Assembly (NCBI GenBank): GCA_006503535.1
Contig: QYRS01000004.1
Location: 3,162,001-3,226,000, forward strand
Direction: 5' to 3'
Source: Arthrinium phaeospermum
Taxonomy: Eukaryota > Ascomycota > Sordariomycetes > Amphisphaeriales > Apiosporaceae
Length of the DNA stretch: 64,000 bases
Both the position numbers and the translations under genes were made by a program. The notes beneath the pieces were generated by a model. It was not told where the DNA came from, searched no databases, and saw only the letters and a program-made list of their open reading frames with translations. Of this stretch, positions 1-10,737 are shown one piece after another; position 1 is the first letter of the stretch; every line of letters begins with the position of its first letter.

Positions 1-59
1 TTAGCATCAACAAAATCCTATCAAGCCGCGGATGAAGGCGGTATTCAGGGTATACTAAC

Positions 60-416
60 TCTGTCTTCCAAGACTTTACTGCAGTTGTGACACACGGACT
101 CGAGAATCTTCTTGATCTTTTTTATGAAACCGGGGTGGAAGACAGGCTTAGCCAGTTCGATGTGGCCAAAGTGACCAGGGCATTCGGACATGTTCTGCTG
201 ACATGTCGAGCACTTGAACTGACGGTCAACAGAGCCAAGGCGGGGATCGTTGAGACCTCCTGTGCGCGGTCTGGTTCGCGTCTCGTCCATGGTCTCAGGG
301 TAGAGGATGTGAGCGACACTCATGTTCTTGATCTCTTCGGGCGAGAGGAGACCGAACTGGATCTCCTCCACCGTCTTGAGAGGCGCATCGGAATGCGCAA
401 AGTGAAGATTCGCCAT
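60..416 (-). CDS. RPB1: RNA polymerase II largest subunit RPB1, N-terminal exon (partial)
   Basis: First exon of the largest, catalytic subunit of nuclear RNA polymerase II. The 119 visible residues start at the ATG at 416. They contain the clamp-core opening ([11 protein letters not shown]), the DPRLGSVDR segment and the first zinc-binding cysteines ([17 protein letters not shown], then CHNC), all diagnostic of RPB1. The exon ends in phase 0 at position 60 with donor GTTAGT. A branch-point-like TGATGCTAA lies at 10-1, so the intron runs off the window and the rest of the gene is outside it. The full protein is normally about 1,700-1,750 aa. Identity is very secure. The exon end is read from the donor and the loss of family similarity after EDR. 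Confidence 0.97.
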
Positions 417-1743
417 GATTGCTGATTAGATGTGCCACGGTCGACAAAATGCGAGGTTGCCGACAGGTGTAAATAGTTGAAGGCGCGAACCCAACGGAGA
501 TAGGTCGCGATAAAAAAAAATTAAGCTTTGACGAGATCTGCGGTAGGCAAGAGGTCGAAAGGTCGGCTCGCGAAAAAATCGAAAGAGAAGATTGGGGGGG
601 TTGCCTTTGTTTCGTGGATTCGTGACTTCGGTCGCCAAAGGGAAAGAGCGGCGAAGACAGGTCAGCGCGAAGCAGCGTGTCTGTGTGTATATAGCAAAAA
701 GTCGCCCGAATGCGACGGTGAAGGGAAGTCGCTGAGAATTTTCGACGGAAGTTGACGAGCTGTTCCTAGATGAGAAAGCAATGCCAAATCAAATGGGCGG
801 CGCCAGATCCAACAGGCCCTTGGTGGCCGTTTCGCCTCTCTCCCTCTCTCTCACTCTCACGCACACGACCCCTTCAGCAATCCAGGGCGCGCGCAGACCG
901 TGTCGCCAGGCGAGGAGTCGGTAAAATTAATAATTCTCGGTAATTTCACGATGTCGGAAAATCGCTGGCGATGGGGGAACGCGATATCCGACGCGCGTGT
1001 TGATGGAAGAGGTGGTCGACGTTGTGTGTGTTTGGTGAAAGAATGGCACGGTTCAGATTTTCTGAAGGCGGCGGCCAGCAAAGAGGTAAGGTAGGCAAGC
1101 AAGCAGGCTGGAAAAGGTGCGAGGCGAGGCCAGCACAGTCGGCCGCTAAGCCAATTGCAGAGAAGTGGGGCCTCGCTACCTTTGGCCTTTGCCGATGACT
1201 CAAGCCCACCTCTTTTTGCTACCCACCAATCACCGCTCACCATTCCTCCAGTCGTCCCCCAAATCTTTTTACTTTCTGCTGCATTCCTGTCATACCACGG
1301 AGCTATTGTTTATTTCCTACCCTATTGTCTCTGCAACCTTAAAACGCCCAGCTGCAGCAGTTGACAGATTCCAGCGCTGCGGTTCGGTTCGGCTGGAGAT
1401 GACGATCCTGCAACAACCGATTTATGGTGCTTACCGTGCTCGAGGTATCCAAAGCTTATCTACCTACTTACCCTTACGCAAGATTCAATGACAGGTAAAG
1501 TCACACTGTACTAGAAGCTGTAGCAACTAGCTATCTCACTAGCACTGTTTGGATGGTCGAAAGCAGCAAGCAAAAGATCCATTGGCCAGTGGAGCTTTCT
1601 ACAGCTGATGAACTTATTCATGCCTTCGTTTCTATGCACCCCTTTTCAATGGGCGCCATGGACGCGCCAAGCATTGCCTGTTTCTACTGGCATCCATGCT
1701 ACACCGCTCTCGTGGTGCTTTTTCGCGTCGAGTAGTACATCCA
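417..1743. promoter_or_regulatory. RPB1 upstream region
   Basis: This 1.3-kb stretch separates the RPB1 start (416) from the SWD1 stop (1744); both genes read leftwards, so it must contain the RPB1 promoter and the SWD1 terminator. A CT-rich tract (834-862) is visible. The longest ORFs here show no family features and I treat them as chance. No tRNA or repeat was recognised. Confidence 0.5.
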
Positions 1744-3174
1744 TTACCTTTTTCTGCCTCTGGCGGTCTTCCCGGCCGTGGGTCTCTTGCCACCGGCTGC
1801 CGCCTTCTCCTCGGTCTGGGCAGCCACGCCTTCTCCACCTTCACCCAGACTCCGCCGCCGCACCGTGCCAGTAGAAACCGCCACGAATTCTTCCTCACTG
1901 TCGCTCTCGCCCAGGTTGAAAAGGACCGGTATCCGAAACGCCGTACCGTCCATATCATCGTCGTAGCCCTTGCTTTGGGGATCCAGCGTCAACACATCGA
2001 TATCCTCGTCTTCGGCATCCAGCCTGCGCTTGGTGATCTCCTCTTGTGGGTGGATATCGAACTCGTCCTCACGCTCAATGTACTCGACGTTCTCCTCCAC
2101 CTCCGAGAAATCGGGGGCCAGAGCCGACCATTTCTGCGGACTCGTCACGGACCATATGTAAATGCGCCCAGTCTCCATGCCGCATGCTGCGAGCAGGGCG
2201 CGATTAGGATGCCATTCAATGACGCCCTGTTCTTCTTTCGGCCCCTCCAACATTCTCACCAAACTACCATGGCCGCGCTCCCATATGTACAGCTCATGAT
2301 TGTTATATGTAGACGCGGCAACATACTCGCCTGTTGCGCTAAATGTGACGTGGTTCCATGATAACCTGTTAACCACATCCTGAAATTTATGCTCTAAGGG
2401 GACTTGGATGGTGTCGGGATCGAGATCTTCGGCCGAAAGATTGGGGACGTTGAATGTACGGATGATGCGATCTTGGGAGTTAACGAGCAAATCGCGACCA
2501 GATCCCGTCAACTTGAGTGTCGTGACCACGGAACTGCATATCTTTTCGGACCAGATGATCTCGTGTGTGTTGACGTCTATGATGTTCAATTTTCCCTTGT
2601 TCGTGCCCGCCAAGATGTGTTCGCCAGTGATCGTGTATATTGACGCCGTGGTCTGCTGCTTGGCGTCTTCCTTCGCTTGTTTCTCCTTCGTAGCCGCGTC
2701 GGCGTCGGCGTTCGCTCGCTTCATCGCAGAGGGCAGAATGTGCTTAACGTCGATCGGCTCGGAGACGTCTACCAGGCACGGGGCCTGCTCGAATATGGAT
2801 GCGACAAATTGGTGATGGTTCCAGGGGTTCAACTCGGCGGTATAGACCGGGGCGCGGAACCGCACCTCGCGGTACCGCGTCCCATCGGCCATGTCCCATA
2901 GCACGGCGCGCCAGCCCTGGCAGGCGCTCAGCAAGTAGCGACCGCAGCGGCTCCAGCTCAGCGACGTGACGGCCGACCTATGGCCCCGAAGCTTGCGCGC
3001 GACGCCCATGGTCTCGATATCCCAAACCACCACCGTACCGTCGACACGGCCCGACGCCAGGTAGTCGCCCCGGCGGTTGAAGCGTAGACATGTCGTGTGG
3101 CCCGACCGGATGGTGTTGGTGATGTTTTCGGGGTAGTCCTGGAGCAGGTAGTCGTCGGATAGAAGGAGGTTCAT
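1744..3174 (-). CDS. SWD1: COMPASS complex WD40 subunit Swd1 (RbBP5 family)
   Basis: Single-exon gene of 476 aa. Swd1/RbBP5 is a WD40 core subunit of COMPASS (Set1 complex), which methylates histone H3 lysine 4 in the nucleus. The N-terminus (MNLLLSDDYLLQDYPENI) matches the family opening. WD repeats follow, ending in VVVWDI (about residue 53), AVLWDM (about 94), YIWERG and YIWSVT. The FRAPVYTAELNPWN segment corresponds to the conserved Swd1 'F.sPiw...' stretch. The C-terminus is acidic (EENVEYIEREDEFDIHP, DAEDEDIDVLTLDPQSKGYDDDMDG) and then a basic tail (GKRPTAGKTARGRKR). Length fits the family. It is divergent from THG1 with a 558-bp shared upstream region. I see no intron and the ATG at 3174 is the natural start. 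Confidence 0.93.
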   Translation of the reverse strand: MNLLLSDDYLLQDYPENITNTIRSGHTTCLRFNRRGDYLASGRVDGTVVVWDIETMGVARKLRGHRSAVTSLSWSRCGRYLLSACQGWRAVLWDMADGTRYREVRFRAPVYTAELNPWNHHQFVASIFEQAPCLVDVSEPIDVKHILPSAMKRANADADAATKEKQAKEDAKQQTTASIYTITGEHILAGTNKGKLNIIDVNTHEIIWSEKICSSVVTTLKLTGSGRDLLVNSQDRIIRTFNVPNLSAEDLDPDTIQVPLEHKFQDVVNRLSWNHVTFSATGEYVAASTYNNHELYIWERGHGSLVRMLEGPKEEQGVIEWHPNRALLAACGMETGRIYIWSVTSPQKWSALAPDFSEVEENVEYIEREDEFDIHPQEEITKRRLDAEDEDIDVLTLDPQSKGYDDDMDGTAFRIPVLFNLGESDSEEEFVAVSTGTVRRRSLGEGGEGVAAQTEEKAAAGGKRPTAGKTARGRKR

Positions 3175-3732
3175 CTTGGCTGGCAGTATGCGCAGTGGCG
3201 GCTGCTATGATGCTTGCAGCTAAGAGACCGACCCAGGATGGGGCAGCGGGAAGGCTGGATCGATCGAGCGGTTTGCGACGGCGTTCAGTAGCTCATATTA
3301 ACGAAGGGCGAGGACACTGAGGAGAAACAAGAAAGAGAGTTTGCGACGAAGGGGGTCGATCGCCAAGTTTTCAGAATGCGATTGAGTTCGTAATCTCGGG
3401 AAACTTTCGAGCAGATGCAGCCTCGCGCTTGTTAGATTGACGGCAGCGGAATGATGCAAGGCTACAGGGCCGTTTCCAGGGATCAGTTCGTTTTTGACAG
3501 GGGAGAGATCTGCTGGGCTACTGCAGCCGAACCCCCGCTAAACACCACCTTCCCACGCCCACCCCGCCAAAAAGAGTTGCAGTATCAAAACCGATCCAAG
3601 ACTTCGGCAGATTGAGTCACTCAATCTTTTGCATGCGCGACCAGGGAGACACCCTTGGCGGAACCCGGTCCTCCCTTTCTTTAAGTCTCATACAATAAAA
3701 CTCGGGTCGTTCTCCGGAAACTAACGTTCAAC
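3175..3732. promoter_or_regulatory. Divergent promoter region SWD1/THG1
   Basis: This 558-bp interval lies between two divergent starts. A pyrimidine-rich stretch and an A-rich CATACAATAAAAC segment (3687-3702) lie within 50 bp of the THG1 ATG. No other feature was recognised. Confidence 0.45.
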
Positions 3733-4989
3733 ATGGCGAATTCAAAGTGAGAACCAATCTGAAGAAAACATATCAGTGCGATTCTTGGCAAAGCCGTTGT
3801 GACTAACACCCGCCCGTTCCAGATTCGAGTACGTCAAGGACTTCGAGCGGCCAGACCCGTTGCTCCCCAACACATGGATAGTGGTGAGAATAGATGGCAA
3901 GGGTTTCACAAAGTATGCATTTCCTTTTTTACATCCGATTTTCTGGCGGTTTATATTGACTAAACTAGGCTCTGTGCCAAGTATGGCTTCGAGAAGCCCA
4001 ATGATAGAAGAGCTCTCGATCTCATGAACGCAGCAGCCAAGGCTGTCATGACCGAGATCTCCGACATTATCGTTAGTTATGGAGTGAGCGACGAGTACAG
4101 GTACTATTCCCACTCCTTGAGAGAGAGCATCTTAACTGACCAACACCCTCAGCTTCGTATTTCACAAGACTTGCACCCTATACGACAGAAGAGAGAGGTG
4201 AGTTGGCATAGCCCTTTTGACTGGATGAAGACTCATTTGGAAAATAGTAAATTGGTTTCGACCGTGGTATCGACCTTCTCTGCATACTATGTCTACCTCT
4301 GGTCGACATACTTTCCCGACATGCCGCTGGCGCCGCCTCTGCCGAGCTTTGACGGGCGCGCAGTATGCTATCCCAGCGTCCAGAACATGCGCGACTATAT
4401 GAGTTGGCGCCAAGTCGACTGTGAGCCAGCCGCTGCCCAGCCCGACAAACCAGTCCACTGCTAACATCCCTAGGCCACATCAACAACCTCTACAATACCA
4501 CGTTTTGGACGCTGATACAGCAGGGACGGATGGGCGCGACGGAGGCAGAGGAGTTCCTCAAGGTAAGAAATCTCGCCGCTTCCAGCAAAGCAGATAGTTG
4601 CTCACTGTCCTCAGGGAACTCTCTCCAAAGACAAGAACGAGATATTGTTCTCCAAGTTTCACATGAACTATAACAACGAGCCTGAGATTTTCAAGAAGGG
4701 CAGCGTTGTATTCCGAGACGTAAGCTACCCTTTTCGCCTTGTCGTGAAGTTCGCTGCTAATAGTTGCTAGTACGAACTCGTGGAGCCAGGATCTGACAAA
4801 ATCGGGGACACGGTTGATGATCTGGCAGAGCCATTGAGCCAAAGCAAGACTCAGGCTGAGAAGGACAAGAAGCGCCGCGCGAAGGCCAGGATAGTAGTCG
4901 AACATCTGGATGTCATCAAAGACGACTTCTGGGATAGGCGGCCCTGGTTGCTCTCCAACAAGCCAGGCAAGATACCCAAGCAGACGTAA
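3733..4989 (+). CDS. THG1: tRNA-His guanylyltransferase Thg1 (8 exons)
   Basis: Thg1 adds the essential G(-1) to the 5' end of tRNA-His, a 3'-5' nucleotidyl transfer using ATP/GTP and two metal ions. My model has exons 3733-3746, 3823-3912, 3969-4100, 4153-4197, 4248-4420, 4474-4562, 4615-4719 and 4771-4989. The total is 867 nt (288 aa). All phases agree and branch sites are visible (GACTAACAC at 3801, TGCTAACAT at 4459). The catalytic carboxylates D29 (RIDGKGF), D76 and E77 (SDEY) fall at the same residue numbers as in yeast Thg1. The strongly conserved [11 protein letters not shown] and NYNNEPE(I/M)FKKGS segments are present. The gene is convergent with TMA23, with 160 bp between stops. Eight exons in 1.26 kb is dense for a filamentous fungus but typical for old housekeeping genes. 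Confidence 0.95.
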
Positions 4990-5149
4990 TTCAAAACAAA
5001 AGGGCCTGCGAAGGCGCTTGACCTCAATTCCAGTCTAGAGTCTGCAGCCATCTCTTGCAAGCCAATACTGCGGTCGGATTGGCCATTTCGTTTCCTCGTC
5101 GAACATGTGGGTATAATGATTATTCTCGTAGTAGTAAAGGGAGGTTGGC

Positions 5150-5866
5150 TCAGCCGGTCGAGGACCGTAACCGCCTCTTCTCCTCCTTCCGTGCCCTCCT
5201 CGCGTTTCGCCTTGCTTTCCGTTCCTCTTTTGTCTCTCCGGCTTTTAATGTTTCCTTGGCCTTCTTCTTCTCTGCCTTTTTGGCGGCTTTCGCAGCCCTC
5301 TTGGCTTCTTTTTCGCGTCGTGCGGCTTTCTTCGCCTTCTCGAGTCTCTTCGCTTCCCTCCTGGCCCGGCGTTCTTCTTTAGTCTCTTCCTTGCCGCTGC
5401 CGCTGCCGCTCCCTTCTTCGGTGGTAGCCGCGGGGGTCGACACTCCGCTCTCCGGCGGCGTGAGCAGCCCGGTCGAGACCAGGTTCTTGTCGACGGTGCC
5501 GGCCAGCAGCCCGCCCTTGACGAAGCTCTGGTACAGGCCGTTGCGGCCGCTGTACTTGTAGACGCCCTTGGAGACGATCTTGTCGAGGTCGAGGTTGCCG
5601 CCGCCGGCGGTGCGCTTCATGGTGCCCGAGGTGGTGTCGATGCCCTTGAGCGCCTGGTCGAAGGCGTTCATCCACCACGCCTCGACCTTGTGGTCCTTCT
5701 TGAGGCCCAGGCCCGCCCCGTCGGTGCCCTCGCGCTTGATCAGGATGTGGTGCTTCAGGCCCGTCGCGTCGTTGGTCGGATGCAGCGAGTGGCCCTTGCC
5801 CCGCCATCCTTGCGAGGTCAGGAGGGCGTGGGCGTCGATCTTGTTGCGCTTCGTGGCGGAAGGCAT
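5150..5866 (-). CDS. TMA23: Tma23-like nucleolar ribosome-biogenesis protein
   Basis: This is a 238-aa single-exon gene. The N-terminal half has the Tma23 pattern: a G-patch-like LLTSQGWRGKGHSL opening, LKHHILIKREGTDGAGLG, then the WW-containing KVEAWWMNAFDQALKGID block, and the LYQSFVKGGLLAGTV segment before the linker. The second half is a Lys/Ala/Glu-rich, highly charged tail (about residues 150-238), as in many nucleolar assembly factors. In yeast Tma23 associates with pre-ribosomes and is needed for 40S biogenesis; a nucleolar location is inferred from the family. The ATG at 5866 precedes the conserved block directly. A long reading frame antisense to the tail (5379-5969) is compositional. 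Confidence 0.85.
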   Translation of the reverse strand: MPSATKRNKIDAHALLTSQGWRGKGHSLHPTNDATGLKHHILIKREGTDGAGLGLKKDHKVEAWWMNAFDQALKGIDTTSGTMKRTAGGGNLDLDKIVSKGVYKYSGRNGLYQSFVKGGLLAGTVDKNLVSTGLLTPPESGVSTPAATTEEGSGSGSGKEETKEERRARREAKRLEKAKKAARREKEAKRAAKAAKKAEKKKAKETLKAGETKEERKARRNARRARKEEKRRLRSSTG

Positions 5867-8387
5867 GGTTTACCAAACGATTTAATATATCAATAAAAAC
5901 AGTAGGTAGAGATTGACTTTGGTGAGAGTGTGGCGGGCTCTCAATTGATAGGGAGGGAACGCAAGGCAAGGCGTGGGTTTTCTGTATTTTCTAAGGGACT
6001 TTTACATGCATGGCTTGGATATGTCTGCTCAGCAAGTAAATTATTTTGGAGGCTTGCGCAGCGGCCTTCCAAAGAAAATTTAGTGGAGAGGACTTTTAGC
6101 GACTCCACTTGCCTGCCTGCCGGCGTTAAGGTGGGTGCATGCCCGTCCCTTTTTCGGAGGCGGCACGTGCACCGGGCCTCGTTCTGCTATATCTCGGAGG
6201 AAGCCCCGGAAGTGCATGTGGGAGTGATACAAAGAGTTCCTGTTGACAGTAAGACTCATTTACAGTAGGGATGTATCTTCTGCTTTCATATGCGTTGTTG
6301 TCACAAGTCTGAAACACCGTAGAAGTTCACCATGAATGTTATCGAAATGCTTCGAGCCAATACCCATCTTGTTTTGTTCCGACTCATCTTCACCTGTTGA
6401 ATACGTGAAATACTATATAGAAAACCCATACTGCTAAATTAACTAGGTTATTCAACAACCTCTTGTCTTTTCCAAGATTGGTGAAAAGAGTTATACAAAA
6501 GAAGGAAGGGAAAAAGAAACCTAAGTGATATGTGTCAGTTTTTGCAGGAATAGGTGGTGAGTGACTTGAAGGTAGAGCTGGGGAATGTCAGATCTTAGTT
6601 TCAATCTTCATCAGGTTCAGAAGAAAACGCCGGCCGAAACAAAATCATCACACGGTTTGGTGGAATTGAACAGTGTACCTGTGAAGATGGTAAAGCAGAA
6701 GAAAGAGCTTACCTGCCCGGTTGAGTTGTGGTTAGTATTGCAAGCTTGACCACTCCGCCACGGTTGACGGTTTGACGATACTGACTTGGCAGTCGATTCG
6801 ACTTATCTTAGCTAGGCCGGTACTGTTGGGTATCCTTGTGTAGCTATGACATCGCCGAGCAGCTGCTGGTGGTTTGGCGAGTGAGAACCAGCCAACAGCT
6901 ATGGGCATCCGACAGAAAACATCTCACATCAGGTCACATGGTAGTGAAGGAAGGTCAAGTTATGTTCTCTCTCTCATATATGTGTGTCTCTCACATCCCG
7001 TATTAGGATCTAGAGAGTCAACTTGCTGGCGGGAAAGGGTCGCCGTTGCAGTGGGCTCATGCTAGGGAACAGGTGCAGAGTCTCTTAGGCTCATCTGGAT
7101 AACATGCACCATTGTCCACCAACACCATGCTAGAACCAAATCTACTTGCATCAGTGTCCTCAAAACCTCTTCCAATGCTGTATTAAGCTATAAAATATAC
7201 GAGAAGTAATCATTGCCATGCTGTTGAGAAGCAAACCAAGTACTGGCCCAGTCACTGAACACCGCAGGGGGGTTCCTTTAGCACCACTCGAGAAACGATA
7301 TATATATGCTGCCTGGTTGTATCACAAACAAGATGTCTTTTCCAACCCAATATGGCAAGGTTTCAGCCGTCCCGGCCTCTATCAGGTGCACTTTTGGTTG
7401 TGAACTTCGGACGCAGGACAAGTCAGGTCTGTATTTCATCTGCTCATTCTACGGACGCAGGTGGCTATCAGCACTGAAATTGAACCCCCAACTGGAGGTA
7501 CCTTGTTTCATACGGAGACAGTCATTTGGAATGTCATAAAAGGGCGCAAACCACATATTTACCAGATCATCTACTGTCCAAAATAGCTACCAAACCTGAC
7601 TGTCTTGGGGCAACGTTGTCTTTACTGCCCCATTTCCACCTGCAATATGCAACTCAAACAGCTCTAATCACAGAGACTCAATATTGAAGGAGCGATCATG
7701 CAGACATGTATTCTGTAGAGGTGCGAATATGCTTGAGCCAGGTCGACTGTCACGGGGACAGGATGGGAGTAACTCGAGAGAGTAGGCGGTACCTGACAGC
7801 CCAAGGAACCCGTTTTACTAAAGAATACACCCAACCAAGCCTTGTTAACCCAGCCACACACGCCATCAACCTCAATCTGATAGATCTTCCATCCCAGATC
7901 CGCGACTTACATCATCCAGCCAAATTATCCGTCGTGAGATCTCCGGAGGATCAGCTACTAACGAAATAGCGAAGGCGCTAGTCGAACAAGCTTTGCCCCC
8001 CACAGCCCCGGGGCAGTGCTGAGCGAATGCGAGCTGCCCATTATTGCCTATTTGGTTCCGACGAACGCCTTCTTAGTGGCTACGCCGTCCCCAAGGGTCT
8101 GAGCCACGGGCCACGGCGTCTAGCAGCGACGCGATACCGACATCGTCAGAGACCAGCACGAGGCAATACTTGCGCGGACGGAGGGGGATGAAAAGATGAG
8201 ACGATGTATAAGAGGAGAGCCATCCCCTTTGGCTTGACTGTCTTGGCTCCGATCCCTCGCCAGTTAACACCGAGCTATTCATCTTGAGCAATAATAAAAA
8301 TTACGGGAGTTGAAGAGTCAAGGTATTCCTACTTTGGCTACACCACTATCCTTCGAGCCGTTAAATCATCCCACACTTCATTCCATC
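5867..8387. other. Intergenic region, no gene recognised
   Basis: This 2.5-kb stretch separates the TMA23 start from the PPxY protein. All ORFs are short, mutually overlapping and lack family motifs. It should contain the TMA23 promoter (left) and the promoter of the 8388 gene (right). I see no tRNA, 5S rRNA or repeat. A small gene with many introns or a long non-coding transcript cannot be excluded by eye. Confidence 0.4.
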
Positions 8388-9023
8388 ATGGCCTTCATCC
8401 TAGGCTTAGTAGGCCGCGCCATACGCGACGCAGCCAAATCCGACGACCACGACACCTTTTCTCCCCATGGTGCCCGGACTCGCCAATACGGCCACAACAA
8501 CCACCAAGCCTACCCGGGCCAATACCAACAACAATACCACCAACCCTACCCACCATGCCAACAACCACAGCAAGCGCAATACGCCCCGTCCCCTCCCTTC
8601 CTTCCGTTCGGCCGTGGCCAGCCAAGCTGCAGTGTGGGTCCCATGACGAAGCGGGAGCGGAGAGGGTGTCGCCGGGCAGAGCGCCAGTGCCGGCGGTCCC
8701 AGCGCCACGGCTGCTCCGGTCCATCGTCATCATCGCAATATCAGTCATACCGGCCGGAGGAGGCGTGGGCACCTCAAGGCCCCTTCGTGTCAAGGCGGGA
8801 GGAGACTGCTAGGGGTGTTTCTTACGCTGTCAACAACAACAACAGAGAGGCGGGCCCGTCGAGTCGGTCTCACATTCCAGATGATACGCATCACTCTGGG
8901 AGAAGATACTCGGATGAAACTGCAAGCGCGGGGGAGGAGGAGTTACCGCCGGCATACGAGGATGTGGTGGCTGGCACGAGAAGCAAGGCAGCACCACCAT
9001 CGTACGGGAGGAAAGGCCAGTGA
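8388..9023 (+). CDS. Small low-complexity protein with PPxY motif, function unknown
   Basis: This is a 211-aa ORF from the ATG at 8388. The reading frame stays open to 8310, but that segment starts with TTG and has no ATG. It opens with a short hydrophobic stretch (MAFILGLVGRAI), then a Gln/Tyr/Pro-rich segment (QYQQQYHQPYPPCQQPQQAQY), a basic Arg/Cys-rich patch (KRERRGCRRAERQCRRSQ) and an acidic ending with ELPPAYEDV. PPAY is a PPxY ligand for WW domains, such as those of Nedd4/Rsp5 ubiquitin ligases; a second PPSY lies near the C-terminus. This suggests an adaptor or a substrate of Rsp5, which is inference only. I do not recognise the family. Confidence 0.7.
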   Translation: MAFILGLVGRAIRDAAKSDDHDTFSPHGARTRQYGHNNHQAYPGQYQQQYHQPYPPCQQPQQAQYAPSPPFLPFGRGQPSCSVGPMTKRERRGCRRAERQCRRSQRHGCSGPSSSSQYQSYRPEEAWAPQGPFVSRREETARGVSYAVNNNNREAGPSSRSHIPDDTHHSGRRYSDETASAGEEELPPAYEDVVAGTRSKAAPPSYGRKGQ

Positions 9024-9219
9024 CGAGGCAGGGGTCAGAGTTTCATGTCAAAAGGAAGGTTAAGAAGATAATAGTCTGGGCAATAAGCGCGTTATATTGT
9101 TGAGCCGTTCTGTAGATTAATGTACGTGTTCAGGCCATGACTCGAGAGGCAATCCATCACACACCAGCCGTATGTGCCTGAATTGTGTACTTACAGGCTT
9201 GTCCAATGCCAGGAGGGAC

Positions 9220-10737
9220 TTACAAGAACATTGAAGAGTCGCCTATCCGGAACATGTCTCCCACATGGGGTACTCTGGGAAGGTCCCTGGTGCGGACTGC
9301 GCCGTGATTCTCGAGCATCTCCATCCCGACCTTTAACGAAGGGTGTGGCTCGACCGCGTTGCGACGCTGCATCAAAGACAAGGCGGTATCTCCGCCCGTG
9401 CTGAGCGCATTGACGGGCGACCCCAGCTCCAGCAGCCTCTTCAAGCGGTTCAGGTTGATGGGGCCACTTGCTACACAGACGCAGTGCAAGGGCGTTCTGG
9501 ACTGTCTGCCGGGCATCCTGTCGCCCAGCCACGCCCCGTAGCTCACGAGCATCTCGAAGACACGATCCCAGTGCGGACCATCGTTCTTGAAGAAACATAT
9601 CTGTTGCAGAGGGGGCAGCTCTGAGGGTGGATTGGGGTCGGCTCCCATACGGAGTAAGGTCTGCAGCATGCCCTCCGCGGAGGAGACATAATGTCTCCTC
9701 CTTTCCGGGTCACATATCGTGTTCCCCATGTCCGTTTCGAGCATATTGGACACAAGGCGGGACAGCGGATAGCGGAGATTTGGGTCCAGGCCATGTCCTC
9801 GCGACTCGACAATGCTTAAGAATTCGCGGCGCTGAGGAGTGATATGGGAGCAGAGCAACGGCAGCAAAGGGTCGTCCTTGACAGATACCCTGTTCAGGTT
9901 GGGGATGCAATTCAGTAGAAGACATACCTTCTGGGCGCAATTGACTCCGGCCATCCACCCCCACCCTTCTGCCAGCAACAGCTGATGCCATACTTGCTGG
10001 AAGGGTTGGCAAGAGACGGTGTCCGGCCAGATCCAGAAGCCGGTCGGTGCAGTTGGATCTGCCATGTAGTGCAGCAGTATTTCCGTAATCTCCGCTGGAC
10101 ATTCGGGCTGCAAGGACAATCCAAGTGGTGTGACCAGACGGTAGGGGCTATCACCATCCAGCATAGCCGGGGTACCGGAGTCCACTCCCCGTTGCAAGAC
10201 ATGGAGGAGCAGGTCTTGCATCTTCGCTTCGGCTGCGGCCAATATTATGTGATGGATCGGTTGCAAATAGGCGTTTCCGTAGTTCGTCTTGTAGATAGTG
10301 AGGCCGCGCAACTTAACTCCCTGATCAAGCATGTAACGGGCAACAGCTTGGTGGCCATTGCGGATGGCACGAGCCAGAGCCGTGCGTATCAGCCAATCCT
10401 TTTTGCGATCCGCCACGAACGACAAATATCCCGGCCTTGTGATGGATGAAGCCTGGGGAGAGGCGGTTCTTGCAGCAGAAGGATCTGGTCCGCGAATCCA
10501 AGTTTGATCAAGATCTTCCCCTGCATGCTGGGCCTTCATGACGGTGCCGACAATGCCCTTATCAAGACCCCATTTCAGTGCCTTCCTGGCTCCTTTCCTG
10601 TCGTCGTAGTATAGCTGTTGCTCTAATAATTTCGACGTGTAGCTTTTACTTAATTGTGATAAGGCGTTCAGGCCACTTTCTCCAACGTAAGAAGCTATCT
10701 GTAGCATAAGCTCCGTTGGAAGTGACTTGATAGACAT
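9220..10737 (-). CDS. F-box-like/ankyrin-repeat protein
   Basis: This is a 505-aa single-exon gene starting at the ATG at 10737. The frame is open further upstream to 10845, but only from a GTG. The N-terminus MSIKSLPTELMLQIASYV is the usual F-box-like helix of fungal ankyrin proteins. Degenerate ankyrin repeats follow: RKALKWGLDKGIVGTVMKA, RNGHQAVARYMLDQGVKL, a MLQTLLRMGADPNPP helix, RTPLHCVCVAS and LNRLKRLLELGSPVNALSTGGDTALSLM. Such proteins are a large, fast-evolving family in filamentous fungi. The F-box could recruit SCF ubiquitin ligase and the ankyrin array would bind a target; neither is shown. Its 3' end faces the 3' end of the 8388 gene. Confidence 0.82.
   Translation of the reverse strand: MSIKSLPTELMLQIASYVGESGLNALSQLSKSYTSKLLEQQLYYDDRKGARKALKWGLDKGIVGTVMKAQHAGEDLDQTWIRGPDPSAARTASPQASSITRPGYLSFVADRKKDWLIRTALARAIRNGHQAVARYMLDQGVKLRGLTIYKTNYGNAYLQPIHHIILAAAEAKMQDLLLHVLQRGVDSGTPAMLDGDSPYRLVTPLGLSLQPECPAEITEILLHYMADPTAPTGFWIWPDTVSCQPFQQVWHQLLLAEGWGWMAGVNCAQKVCLLLNCIPNLNRVSVKDDPLLPLLCSHITPQRREFLSIVESRGHGLDPNLRYPLSRLVSNMLETDMGNTICDPERRRHYVSSAEGMLQTLLRMGADPNPPSELPPLQQICFFKNDGPHWDRVFEMLVSYGAWLGDRMPGRQSRTPLHCVCVASGPINLNRLKRLLELGSPVNALSTGGDTALSLMQRRNAVEPHPSLKVGMEMLENHGAVRTRDLPRVPHVGDMFRIGDSSMFL

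Noticed and set aside
87..425. 112-codon plus-strand ORF over RPB1
   Set aside because: Antisense shadow of the highly conserved RPB1 exon; no family motif.
1696..2361. 221-codon plus-strand ORF over SWD1
   Set aside because: Lies opposite the SWD1 WD40 coding sequence and has no features of its own.
5379..5969. 196-codon ORF overlapping TMA23 in another frame
   Set aside because: Arg/Pro/Gly-rich product of GC-rich out-of-frame reading; the TMA23 frame is clearly the real one.
8395..8793. Antisense ORFs rich in Gly/Val opposite the PPxY protein
   Set aside because: Composition is the complement of Gln/Pro codons; no ATG-based support.
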